Made by a program: the position numbers and the translations under genes | The notes under the pieces: generated by a model | The model's input: only the letters and a program-made list of their open reading frames with translations | Database searches by the model: none | Told to the model about the DNA's origin: nothing | Assembly: GCA_032718865.1 (NCBI GenBank) | Contig: JALUTQ010000027.1 | Coordinates: forward strand, 992,001-1,056,000 | From: Tilletia caries | Taxonomy: Eukaryota; Basidiomycota; Exobasidiomycetes; Tilletiales; Tilletiaceae | DNA: 64,000 nt | Direction: 5' to 3' | In this document: positions 34,803-45,467 of the stretch, one piece after another | How the letters are laid out: each line of letters opens with the position of its first letter | Numbering within the stretch: position 1 is the first letter of the stretch

Positions 34803-35253
34803 TGAGGCGGTGATCAGTTGCGAGCGCGCTCACCTTGAAAAATGAGCGCGCGCTCTGTTTTTTTTTTGGGCCGACATGAAAGCGCACGCATGTTCAGTTC
34901 CGCGTTTTCAGAGCCGGGGGCCCAAAAATTTCAGAGCGCCCTCACTCAGTTCTGAGCGCGGCGCTGGGCCGACCTATTTCGATCGGCCCACCTCTTCGAG
35001 CGCGCGCTCTGGCTCCCGCTCGATTACAGAAGCATCACGTGACGTTTGTATTGATCACAAAATCAATACAAACCACAAAATGAGAAAGCAGAGGCCGAGC
35101 CGGAGAAAGCAGAGCGCACTTTCCGGCGCAAGCGTTGTTCAGTTGTGGGCGCGCGCTCTGAGAAGCAGATTTTCAGAGCGCGGCGCGAGGGGCCTCGCGC
35201 TCTGTGTTTGAGCGCCCTTTTTGAGCGCGCGCCCGCAACTGATCACCGCCTCA
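34803..35253. mobile_element. Inverted-repeat element (MITE-like), TGAGGCGG termini
   Basis: About 451 bp. The left end TGAGGCGGTGATCAGTTGCG and the right end are reverse complements over at least 20 bases, then continue imperfectly into GAGCGCGCGCTC-type palindromes that recur through the interior (34824, 34846, 34997, 35223). An internal hairpin of TTTGTATTGAT arms lies near 35044-35072. No clear target duplication is seen. It sits about 110 bp upstream of the CLC start codon and may affect that promoter. Confidence 0.75.
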
Positions 35254-35362
35254 TGAGGGCTCGTGAGGGGAAGCCGTGTTCCAACCTCGGCTTCCGCATT
35301 CTCCTCATCATCCCCCCCCCTTACCCGCCGCGCTCCGCCTCATATTGACTGACTGCTGCGCG

Positions 35363-38300
35363 ATGTCGTCGAGCACGAGCACTGTGCCTGCGTCTCCACT
35401 CGGCGCGTCGTCCTCGCTTGAAGATCCGCCGGGTTCGCGCCAGTGAGTGTGCTTTCCACTACTCCCCGCGTTCTCCACAACCACGACCACTGACCGCGCT
35501 GCTGCCCTTCGCCTCCCACAGAGGATCCGTCCGCCGCCGCATTCTCGACGCCTCCACCCGCTCGCTCTCCACGGCCGTGGACAGGATGCGACCGGGTTAC
35601 ACCACCCGGAGCGACCCAGCCAACCTGGCGCGCAAGCCGTACGACGACCCGCGCGTCCTCCAGGAAGACCCCAACCAGCAGTCCGCCAACAATGGGCTGC
35701 GCACCTACTACTCCAGCTTCCAGACCGTCGACTGGATCCACGACGCCATCAAGGAGAACTCCAGGCTCCGTCGTCTCAGGAACATTCACGGCTTCCGAGG
35801 CACAGTCATCAACACCTGGGACCGCTTCCAGGGATGGCTCATCGCTACCCTCACCGGCTTCTTCATTGCCGTCATCGCAGGAGGAGTCATCATGTTCGAA
35901 GCTGTCCTCTTCGACCTCAAGGAAGGCTACTGCTCTACCGACTGGCGTATGGCCAAGCGCTTCTGCTGTCCGCCAGCTGCTCCCGCCTCGGCTACCGCTG
36001 CACTTGCGCAGGTTTCGAACGCGACCACCCTGTTCGGCTCCGCCCGACTATCTGCGTGGACATACGCACCGCTCGCAGGAAGCGCAAACATGGCATCGCT
36101 CTCCTCAACCGCGCGCGCCGCCTTCGGCTTCGGCAACGGACGTATGCTCAGCGGCTGGGCAGGGCCAGTCGCAGGCTCCCCCATCTGGTCTGCTGCACAG
36201 CGCGCTCATTCGGCCCAGCTGCAGCAACAGCAGCGTTTCTCCGCCTTCGGTCACCAGGGTGTTTCTGGACAGGAAGAAGAGCTCTGTCCGAACTGGGTCA
36301 CCTGGGCTGAGCTTTTCAGCAGCGACGGCAAGGACAACTGGCTGGCTGACTATGGCATGTACATCGTCATCGCGGTACGTAGATTCGCTCTTTGATGGTA
36401 GCCCTCGTTCCAGCACTGGCACTGATCCACAGCATTTATCTACACTTCTTAACTCCCAGCTGCTTTGGGCGAGCATCGCTTCCCTTCTGACCCTCTACCT
36501 CACCTCCTCGGACCTCTACACATCGCGCAAGAACTCCTCCCCCATCGCCTCCGAACTCACCCCCGACGAACCCCTCCCAGACCACTCCAAGCCGTTCGAC
36601 TCAGACGACGGCCACGAGAACGAACAGGAGAATGGCCAACGATCGGACTCCTCCGAGCACTCCGACGACCGTCAAGACCAAGCCTCCAACCCCTTCCAGA
36701 GCCGACCCACCAGCACCATCGACGAACGGACATCCCTGCTCTCCGGCCAAAGCGACCAACGGCCCTCGTTCACCTCACGCTCAACGTACGACTCCACTTT
36801 CTCCGGACAAGGGGCAGGCGAGAGCGGGCCTGCGCTGCCTACCAAGGTCGTCAGTACTCTCGCGGCGGAGAGTCGCAAATCGGCGGCGCTGGCACCGAGG
36901 AAGGTGCTCTACTTTGGTTCGGGAAGTGGTATTTCGGAGGTCAAGTGTATCTTGTCGGGCTTCGTCATTCATGGGTTCCTGGGCGCTTGGACGTGTGAGT
37001 TGACAAACAAGGAGCATTCAATTCACTCTTTCTCAACTGACGGGCCCCTCCATTCCCGACTTTCTTAAACAGTGTTCGCCAAGTGCATCGGTCTGGCTTT
37101 CTCCGTCGCCTCCGGCCTCCAAGCCGGCAAAGAAGGACCCTTCGTCCACGCCGGCTCCGCCGTCGCCAACATCGTCTGCCGCCTGTTCCCCAAGTACGAA
37201 ATGAACGAAGGCAAGCGTCGCGAGATGCTGAGCTGCGGCTGTGCCGCCGGCGTGGCCGTGGCCTTCGGCGCCCCCGTTGGTGGAGTGCTGTTCAGTCTGG
37301 AGGAAGTTAGCTACTATTTCCCGTCGAAGGTGCTTTTTAGGGCGTTCTTTTGCGCGATGATTGCTGCGGCTACGTTGAGGGCCATCGACCCCTTTGGGAC
37401 TGGGAAGATTGTGCTCTTCCAGGTCACGTATGATAAGGAGTGGGCGTGGAGTGAGGTGAGTCTTCTGGGCTTGTCTTTGACCCGCAGCGCATCAGTGCTC
37501 ACTGATGCTTTCCCTCCCTCTTACAGCTTCCCTTCTTCGTCCTCATCGGAGTCTTTGGCGGCATTTACGGTGCCTACTTTACCAAGCTCAACATGTGGTG
37601 GGCGCGCAATGTCCGCGCCAAGACATGGATGGTCAAATACGTACGTTGGCTGAGTTCTCGCGCGCGGCCCTTGTCCCACCCCCTTGTTTTCAGAAGGCTC
37701 AGTGACTGACGAAATATCGAACTTTCGACTGCTCACAGCCCGTCGCCGAGGTGATGATGATTACGTTCATCTCCGTCGTCGTTTCTTTCTTCAACTCCTA
37801 CACCCGCATGGGCGGCGTCGAATTCAGTGAGTTCGCGCGCACACGACCCCGCCTGTCCTTGATCGTTCCATTATATGCAAGGGTACAAGCGTCTGACTGA
37901 TTGTGTGTACTCTTTCCGCGGATTCCCTTCTCACAGTCGCCTCCCTCTTCTCTGAATGCCACGCGCACGAATCTCTCGACGGTCTCTGTGTCTCCGAGAC
38001 GAATCAGATCGGTCCCCTCGTCTTCAGCGTGGCATGGGCGATGATCACCAAGGGTTTGTTGACGATAATCACGTTCGGCATCAAGCTGCCTGCTGGTATC
38101 TTCATCCCTACGCTCGCGGTCGGTGCGTGCTTTGGGAGGATCGTGGGCCTGTTGGTGCAGTACTTGCAGTGGACAAACTCGGATCATCCGTTCTTTGGTT
38201 GGTGCGAGGCTTCGGATAAGGCATGCATCGTGCCCGGTAGTGAGTTCTTCACCTCATGTGCTGCTGATCGCTGTGATTGATGGCTTATCCAACCTGTATC

Positions 38301-39741
38301 TTTATGTTAGTCTACGCCATGGTCGGTGCTGCCGCCACACTGTCTGGTGTTACCCGCACCACAGTCTCCCTGGCCGTCATCATGTTCGAGCTGACAGGCA
38401 CACTCACCTACACCGTCCCCGTCATGCTCGCCATCCTGGTCGCCAAGACGCTCGCCGACGCCCTCGAGCACAAGGGAATCTACGACCTCGTGATCGAATT
38501 CAGCGGCCTACCCTACCTCGACAACCGGATCACCTACGTCTGGGACAAGGTCCACGTCCCCGACGCGATGGACACGAGCGTGGAGTGCATCTGGCTCGAG
38601 GATGAGAACACGGTCGCGAGTCTGAGGCAGAAGCTTGTGAGGCTTGCGCTCGGGCAGGGTCAGGCGGATGGCGGGTTCCCGATTCTCGTGCGTGCTGATC
38701 CGACGGGAGCAACGGCGATGGCGGATGGAGATGGATTCGATTCTGGGAAGAAGAGCGGTCATCAGCCAGGCACGCCGAGTACGATCCGGGAACTTGCCCA
38801 GGCGCTCGCTGACGGTGGCATCGGAAATGACGAGCAAGGGAACGGCGGCAACTCCTCATTCCGACCTTCGTCCACTTCCGGCGCTGCCGCTGGTCGCTCA
38901 TCGTTGTCCGAGGCCAAGATGGTCGGCTACATCGCAGCCGGCGAGCTCGAGCATGCGCTCAACCTGCTCATCCGCGTTCATCCGACGTGGGATCCCCGTC
39001 AGACAATATGCTTCTTCCGGCACATGCCGTTCGTGCGGGCTATGGAGCGTTCCGCGGCGGCTGCGGCCCAGGGTGTGGGACCTGGACGGGATCGCGCAGC
39101 GGGAGTCAGGAGCAAGAAGGGGAATGGTGCTGCCCAGGATCTGTCGATGTCGGTTGGGTCTGTGGGGATGAGGGGCAGCTCTTTCTTGTACAGCCCAGAC
39201 CTAGACCCTCAGGACCTGTCGGTGAGTAGGATGTGGTTTCGTCGGAAGCATTGGTCAGAAAGCAGACGTGTATTGACTCTGGCTTTCCCTTTCCTCGCGC
39301 ACTTCACTCCCTCTCTCAGCTCTACGTGGACAAGGCGTGAGTTTGATTCCCTGCATCGAAATGCGTTCAAGATACGTTGCTTATGTTCCCACCTCTGCCT
39401 TTTCAGACCCATCACGGTCCAGACGCATTCTCCACTCGAGGTACGTGGTGAAGCTACCTCACTCACCCATGCCACCCGTGCTCACTGACTGACCTGTACG
39501 CACTTGGTCTTCCTCTTCTCTCTGAGCAGCTTGTTCACCAATACTTTACCCGCCTCGGCGTTCGCTATCTTATCGTTGTCGACGAACGTGGCCTGTACCG
39601 CGGCATCATCTTCAAGAAGCGGTGAGAGCAGCTCCTGCGAGCTTGTCCCTCCTTCCCTCTGAATTCTCACTGATCATGCTTCTCTGCTTTCTTCGTAGGT
39701 ACCTCAAGTTCCTCGAGGACTGCGAGCGTGGGCATGTCTGA
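35363..39741 (+). CDS. CLC-type chloride channel / Cl-/H+ antiporter (GEF1-like)
   Basis: Intracellular CLC protein that balances charge in Golgi, endosome or vacuole acidification. Twelve exons (35363-35442, 35522-36374, 36460-36994, 37073-37455, 37527-37640, 37739-37826, 37937-38239, 38311-39221, 39320-39336, 39407-39440, 39530-39621, 39699-39741) give 1,150 aa. Selectivity-filter motifs are present: [18 protein letters not shown] with the gating Glu, and [14 protein letters not shown]; later [19 protein letters not shown] and [19 protein letters not shown]. Two cytosolic CBS domains close the protein (… [12 protein letters not shown] … [26 protein letters not shown]). A Ser/Asp-rich insert of about 120 residues lies between transmembrane helices and the GSGISE motif. 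Exon 9 is 17 nt. Strong identification. Confidence 0.95.
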
Positions 39742-39974
39742 GGCCCAGGGACCTTCTCTTTTTCCGATCCCGCGCAACGACCTCTTACGACACCGTCACA
39801 TCACATCGTCACACCACATCATCACCGCCACCTGCATCAATCACGTTCTCACGACACGACTTCATCCATCTTTGGGATCATACGGACTATCACAAAAATA
39901 TTCATCGGCCTCCTTCTTCCTTCGCTCAACCTGGAGCGGGTACAGGCGCTTGGCCACGCCTAACAGAACCCCTT

Positions 39975-40490
39975 TCACGATCTTCTCCACGGTGTATCAC
40001 TGTAAAACTTCTCGAAACCGCATGCAGTCTTTCTGCTCGTTTTCTCGAACGATATTGCCGCCATCCTGTTCATTCGTGATGAGTTGAGTAGTGGTGTGGT
40101 CTTATGGTTCAGCGTTGAGCCATGAGCGAAAGAAGAGTGGGGAGAGCCTTTGTAGGAACTCTTTATGGGTGGATTTGTAACTACGCCAAAGAAGTTTTCG
40201 TGCTGGCGTTCAAAGTAATCGTCGCGGATGCGCAGATAGCGAATGTGAGGGAGCAAAGATGGATTCGCGATGAAGAACTTGAGCTTCTTGTCCGCTATCG
40301 AGAGAGCGAGGTCGAGATGCTTGACCCAGTGCGGGAGTGCGATCGCGCGGAGGTATTTAGAGACTGAGGCGAGTGTAATGAGGTCGACTCGTTCTGTGCT
40401 GCAGTAGGTGCAGAGGATGTTGACTAGCTCTGGGAGCGCGAAGAAGCGCTGAGCCGTCGTCATGTCTCGTGAAGCGTTCTGGTTGTCCAT
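39975..40490 (-). CDS. F-box-like protein (171 aa)
   Basis: The N-terminal half reads like a fungal F-box region: RFFALPELVNILCTYCSTERVDL, ITLASVSKYLRAIALPHWVKHLDL, then the start of a leucine-rich part (LLPHIRYLRIRDDYF). F-box proteins recruit substrates to SCF ubiquitin ligases. The C-terminal half has no domain signal and may be read-through of a truncated gene, since such proteins are usually longer. It converges on the CLC gene. Confidence 0.55.
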   Translation of the reverse strand: MDNQNASRDMTTAQRFFALPELVNILCTYCSTERVDLITLASVSKYLRAIALPHWVKHLDLALSIADKKLKFFIANPSLLPHIRYLRIRDDYFERQHENFFGVVTNPPIKSSYKGSPHSSFAHGSTLNHKTTPLLNSSRMNRMAAISFEKTSRKTACGFEKFYSDTPWRRS

Positions 40491-41914
40491 CTGTTGTGAC
40501 TGTATGTCTATGCTCTTTCAAGTGTCTGGATGGAGATGGGAGTGGGTGAACAAGAGCTGTGGACCGGAAAGAGGACAGGCAGCTGAATGAAGGACGAAGA
40601 ACGGAGGAAGTGAGTGTGCATGCAAGCTGTCTCACCTCATTTCATTTCGCAGATCTCATATGATCGCGTGTCAGGACTGACTGTCGCCGCTTACCCACGC
40701 GGACCGTAGGATCAGCTAGGCAGCCTTGCCAGCCAAACGAGATGGTCTGCAAGCGGCGAACGTTACTCTCAGTACGCCGTGGGTCTTCTCGCCCTCGTAA
40801 GGCTATGCGATGTCAAGGATATATGCCACCCGCACACTGGACGGCGGAGAATACAGCTGCACAGCTTCCGGCGTCCACGACGGCGATCCGGAGAAGCTCG
40901 TCAATACCACCTACTCCCCTTTTCCGCGCTGGGTAAACGAAGGAACCGGAACCTGTGGCATACCGGACGAACGATGCGTTCTGGGTCGACCGTACGAAGA
41001 GACGGAGGACAAAATCGACCACACGGCTACGACGACTACGACCTTCCAGTGCGCTGTCGCCGGCGGTACATCCGTTCTCGCTTACCGGATTGGGGGTACT
41101 GGGTACGCCTACGCTTCACGTTCGGACGGGGGTGGAATTCGATGGGGATGAGAAGGAGGGCGAAGAGAGGCGGGCTCAGCGGACTAGGGCGAGATGAGAG
41201 GCTTGGAGGGCATTTCAGGAGCGGGAGCACGGAAGGAGCTCTGCTGTGCCTTGGTCTGCCCATGCGGAGGCTGATGGAGACGGCGCCGAGCGGGAACACA
41301 GTCCGTCGGCGAGGTTGATTATGGGGGAGTGGGAGCTCATGATGTGGCGGTATCGTTCGCTTTCAAAAAGGAGAATGCTCAGGCGGCTACCGAAGGCATT
41401 AGGCATGCAACACCAGCTTAGGATCATTATCTTTATTCGGTCCGCCGCTCTACGTCTCCGTCGAACTCTTCGATACCCTCTTACGAATTGCAACAGTCGC
41501 TCCAGCCTCGAAGTCGCCTTCTCACTCTTGCACCACTACAGCAAGTCCCCCGTCCTTACTCCAAATGCTCAGACTGTTCTTCCCACTCCCGAGCCGCTTT
41601 CTGAACCTCGTTCTTCCTCGTGCTCTTTACTTTGCCTCCACTTTTTATCGTTCCAAGTCATTTTGCTACCCTCGTCAATGCTGCATACACTGCGGACGTT
41701 TCGGTCCCCCCTTGCATCGCTCATTGATTGAGACAACCTATACGAGTACGTATATAACGTCCCGCCTTTCTGGATTCATCTTTCTCATTCTCCTCTGTGA
41801 CCTATTTCAGCAGCTGCTCAGATTTCTCCTTAACGTTATCGCCTGGAATGAGCACAGCTCGAAGTACGGCTACAGGAGGAGGATATTGATTCCGATTGAG
41901 GTCAAGGGACTGCT
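40491..41914. other. Intergenic region, no supported gene
   Basis: Several overlapping ORFs occur on the plus strand at 40742-41318, open in more than one frame because the stretch is GC-rich. None shows a domain, and none has a partner exon that I can support. No repeat with clear ends is seen. It may be decayed coding sequence. Confidence 0.4.
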
Positions 41915-42921
41915 CATAGCCGCGCCGCTCGAGCTCCCATCGCGCTCTGCCACGTCGGCACCCGCCTTGGCACACTCCTCAACCCAGCAAGAAGCCACTT
42001 CCGCGTATCCGCCGGGTCAATCACCGTATCGACCTCCAACTTTGACGCCATGCTCTCTGTCCACCCAAGCTCGTACATCTCAGCCACAGTCCCATAGAAC
42101 ATCTCCTTCCGTTCTTGCTCGTCTTTGACCAGGACCAGTTGTTTCTTCATGCCGCGGGTGACCGCTCCTTCGACGTTCATCCCTGCCATTTCCGCCGTCG
42201 GCCAGGTCGCACTGAAGAGCGGTGTCGCTGTGGATCCGTTCAGGATGGCCTCTCTGCTGCCAGTCCGTATCCTTTTCGCAGAACGATTCCGAAGATACGT
42301 CCGCCACCGTCCGGTCCTTCGCGATACGCAGCGGACGCTTCGAATAGATCCGCAAAGGCTCGAGGATCGCCACGGACTTCTTCTTCCGTTCCGATCGCAA
42401 AGCTGGGGTGTCTCAAAGGACGAGAACGTGAGCTGCTCGGGTGCGTTGAAGCATCCGGAGGAAGCGGATCGTTTTTTGGGCGGCGGGAGCATCGACGGCA
42501 CCATCCATGTTCGTGGGCACATCGGACGCGATGACAGCCACAGGTTGATCCTGCATGCCCATAGTGATCTGTCAGCTGTGTCCTCTAACCGCAATCCAAC
42601 TAGTTCAGGAAGGGAAGGTGCACACCTCGATATGAATGAATCCAGTCGTCACGCTCGTCCTCCATCTCCTCCTGAGCACAGTGAACGAGCAGTCATCGGC
42701 AAGATCATGGACGATCTTCCGCATGTCATAGGTCCGCGTCCGACTCTCCGGCGAGATGTGGCGTAGCAACCGTTGGTCAGCAGTGTATCGTGGCTGTGAT
42801 GGCGCCGATGGGAGCGGGAGAGCTCCTTGGAAGTAAAAGAGAACGTGCTGACCATGTCCGCCGCCTCACGTTCGTTCTTGACAAGGATATCACTGCGAAC
42901 GTATTTCGCAAGATCCGTCAA
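41915..42921 (-). pseudogene. Carboxyltransferase pseudogene (acyl-CoA carboxylase beta type)
   Basis: Fragments in order match the carboxyltransferase fold of biotin-dependent acyl-CoA carboxylases: TYDMRKIVHDLADDCSF, TSVTTGFIHIE, an intron-like gap (GTGTGC … GCATGCAG), QPVAVIASDVPTNMDGAVDA, FAIGTEEEV, RIFGIVLRKGYGLAAE, ATWPTAEMAGMNVEGAV and DTVIDPADTRKW. These lie in three reading frames. A TGA replaces the codon before the conserved DTP (near 42416), a base is missing just after it, and the frame shifts again after KGYGLAAE (near 42255). The N-terminal part is also missing. It cannot encode an enzyme as read. Confidence 0.75.
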
Positions 42922-43434
42922 TTTAGCTATCCATCCGGTGGTGAGAAACGCGCAACGAGAACTCGCATATCTCCCCTCTCAGCTGCGTTGATACCTCCTT
43001 AACGTTTGTTAAGTATGTATCGTTCCTTGCAATTCTCTGGCAAGGGCATGAACTGTATCTGCGGTTATGTTTGTTGACGCTCGGTCATTAAGTATTGCTT
43101 TGTTTGAGAGAGCTATCTTGCCTTCTGCAGAGAGAGGTTTCAACCTCTCAATCGCACCGTCGCTGTACGAAACTGGTCTGCTGAACTGGACGCTTCAGAT
43201 ATCTGGAAATGGCTGCCATTGGGCTACTCAACAATGGGGCTGCTCAAACATATCAGCGTTGCTGGGGAAGATGAAGTACAGCGGTGGGTAAGGATGGGAA
43301 GGGCGTGAGAAAAAACGGGTTGATAAGAAAGGAAGAAGGCGATCACCCTGTTGTAGGTATCCATCAAGCCAAAAGGCGACGTTCCGGACGTTCGCACTGG
43401 CAAGTGGACGAGCGCCAGATCCACACCCTTCCCT
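42922..43434. other. Intergenic spacer
   Basis: About 0.5 kb between the carboxyltransferase relic and the cutinase-like gene. No ORF or repeat of note is visible. Confidence 0.4.
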
Positions 43435-44167
43435 TCACTCCCCTCCCTTGTTGGCCTTCCCTCCGAGCTTCTGAATCAAGAACTTGGCCCCCGCAGCCTG
43501 CACCTGAGCCGACGATTTGTACACCTTGTGTGGGGCGATGTCCTGGCTCGAGGGGGGGAACGAGAACTGGCAGACCCAGTCCCCAGAGGCACAGACATTG
43601 AGCACTTTGCCTTCTTTGGCCCACGAGGTGATCTTTTCCGCGCCCGGGAAGCCACCTTTCCCGACTCCAAGACCTTTACCCGCGTCCGTCGATGTTGCCG
43701 GGCAGGTTGGGAAGGTGGTAAGGGTCGCCGAGCAGAACGATGGCCTTGACAGCGTCGTGGATCGGATCGTTCGTCTTGACATCTGCAAGAGCCTGCCAGG
43801 TCACCGCAGCGCCCTGGCCGTATCCGACAAGAGCGTACTTCTGCTTCGGGCACGAAGCGATGCCGTACTTGAGGTAGTTGTGCACCCAGGTCGCACCGAC
43901 GCCGGCGCTTTTCTGGAAGTCGGACGAGGCGGGGTACACAGTCTGTGCGCTGGTTCCACCAGGGAGGGCGCTGATGGTCTTCTGGATCATACCCTTGGAC
44001 GCGACCGAAGGACCCTGGGCCTCGGTCGTGGTGCGAGTGTCGATAATGACATAGTCATGGCAGCCAGCAACGGCGGTGGGTTCCGCAGGTTTGTTGATCG
44101 ACGCGGCCTGTGCGATGTTGAGGAGGGAAAGCGCGAGGGCAAGGAGGGCAGTCGATGGGCCGAGCAT
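43435..44167 (-). pseudogene. Cutinase-like secreted hydrolase, catalytic Ser lost and frameshifted
   Basis: The protein starts with a signal peptide (MLGPSTALLALALSLLNIAQA) and has the cutinase core: YVIIDTRTTTEAQGPS, SCPKQKYALVGYGQGAA, AIVLLGDPYHLPNLPGN, then in another frame the disulphide/Asp block VCASGDWVC and HKVY near the expected His. Cutinases hydrolyse plant cutin esters with a Ser-Asp-His triad, where the Ser lies in GYSQG. Here the codon is GGC (Gly). The frame breaks at a GGG run (plus-strand bases 43679-43681): one G fewer would join both halves. No intron with good signals fits the break. It may be a pseudogene; a sequencing error could explain the shift but not the Gly. Confidence 0.85.
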
Positions 44168-44311
44168 GATGTTTGTTTGAACGAGTTGGAGTAGATTGAG
44201 AGCTGTTAGGCGGGAATGTGAGAGACGAGGTGAAAGAGATGTGTGATGGGAAGAAATGACAGAGTTGGCGGAGAGAGAAAATCAGCAGATTCAGACGGCC
44301 AACCGTGCCAG

Positions 44312-44319
44312 TATTTATA
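44312..44319 (-). promoter_or_regulatory. TATA box of the cutinase-like gene
   Basis: TATAAATA on the minus strand about 145 bases upstream of the cutinase ATG, at a sensible distance for a TATA box with a short leader. Secreted hydrolase genes that are strongly inducible often have such boxes. Confidence 0.5.
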
Positions 44320-45156
44320 GCCCTGGCGAGAAAGCATCCGCTCTGACTGGTCTGTGGCTTGGACTGTGTCTGCAACACGAAGAAGGGCGGAGTCAGCAAA
44401 GGAAGGGATGCGCCTTCAGGACCTGCGAATGGGATGTGGACGAGTGAGTAATGAGGTGAGTGACAAACAACCCCTACAATACGTAGAGCAAGAGAGCGAG
44501 ATACATAGATCCTTGGCGGGCGTAGTCAAAGTCAGCGTGGATGAGAGCGTGTAGCAATCACACATAGCGAGCTACCAGCCGTCTTCGGTCGGGCGTTGGT
44601 CCTCGCTACTTAGTTACATGGAGACCTGTAGAATCCTGGTATTATTAGCGGGCGCCAATCGAGAGTCGAGACACGCTGACTCGCTGAATGGGACCGAGGT
44701 GGCCTCGTCTCCTGTAGCGATTAGTACACTTGAAGTTGGAGTTTCGAAGTTGAGTGCTAAGTGAGAAAATAGAAGTAGAGAAGGCTATGTGGTTGTCGTG
44801 TTCCCCGAACCCTCAGAGAAATGGGGTCTTTTTGTCCTGGATGTTGGATGGCGTCAGTCCAGGCGCCGGTAACCAAGCAACGGTATCCCTCATCGATAGT
44901 ATCCCCCATGGATAGTAGCCCTCATTCTGCTGTCGCCCTTCCTCCCGTTGCCCTCATACGTACGGCGTAGCTACTCACCTGTTCTGGATGTCTTGGTAAA
45001 GCTATAAAAGCAGTCGTGGTTGTGGTAGCAAACCCTCTCTCAATGCAAGCTCTTCCCCTCTCCTTCTCTTCACTCTCTGATCGTGAGTCCGTGATCACAT
45101 CAACTCTCAACACTGGACACACTTTGGACACCCGTTCCCAGACTTCGGTCACACTA

Positions 45157-45467
45157 GGGGTATTCAGCTCAACCCTGAGGCGTTCAGGGCGGCTTTTGCA
45201 GAAAACTCATCTGAGCGCCTTGAACTGAATACCCCCACAGAGAGCCCCTTCAGACCGTACCTTCAGAACAGGTCTGATCATTTTTCCATGAGATTCCAAA
45301 CCCAGAGAGAACCTTTCTGACGTTCAGAACTTTTCTGAGGGCTCCAAGGTGCTCTGGAAACTTCTGACCGCTCACAGGAAAATTAGTATGTGAAATGAGA
45401 CGGCATCTTCCAGAAGTTTTCTGGGTCAGAAGACTCCTGAACGCCTCAGGGTTGAGCTGAATACCCC
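45157..45467. mobile_element. Miniature inverted-repeat element, TA target duplication
   Basis: 311 bp with perfect 32 bp terminal inverted repeats starting GGGGTATTCAGCTCAACCC, flanked on both sides by TA (45155-45156 and 45468-45469). An internal extra copy of the right end (GAACTGAATACCCC, near 45220-45234) makes a smaller 80 bp foldback inside the left half. It has no coding capacity. The TA duplication suggests mobilisation by a Tc1/mariner-type transposase, by analogy with Stowaway elements. Confidence 0.88.

Noticed and set aside
35447..37068. Long alternative-frame ORFs on the plus strand
   Set aside because: They overlap the CLC exons in other frames; the CLC frame carries the transporter motifs.
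40779..41318. Plus-strand ORFs of 113-179 codons
   Set aside because: Several frames are open at once because of GC content, and no conserved motif is seen.
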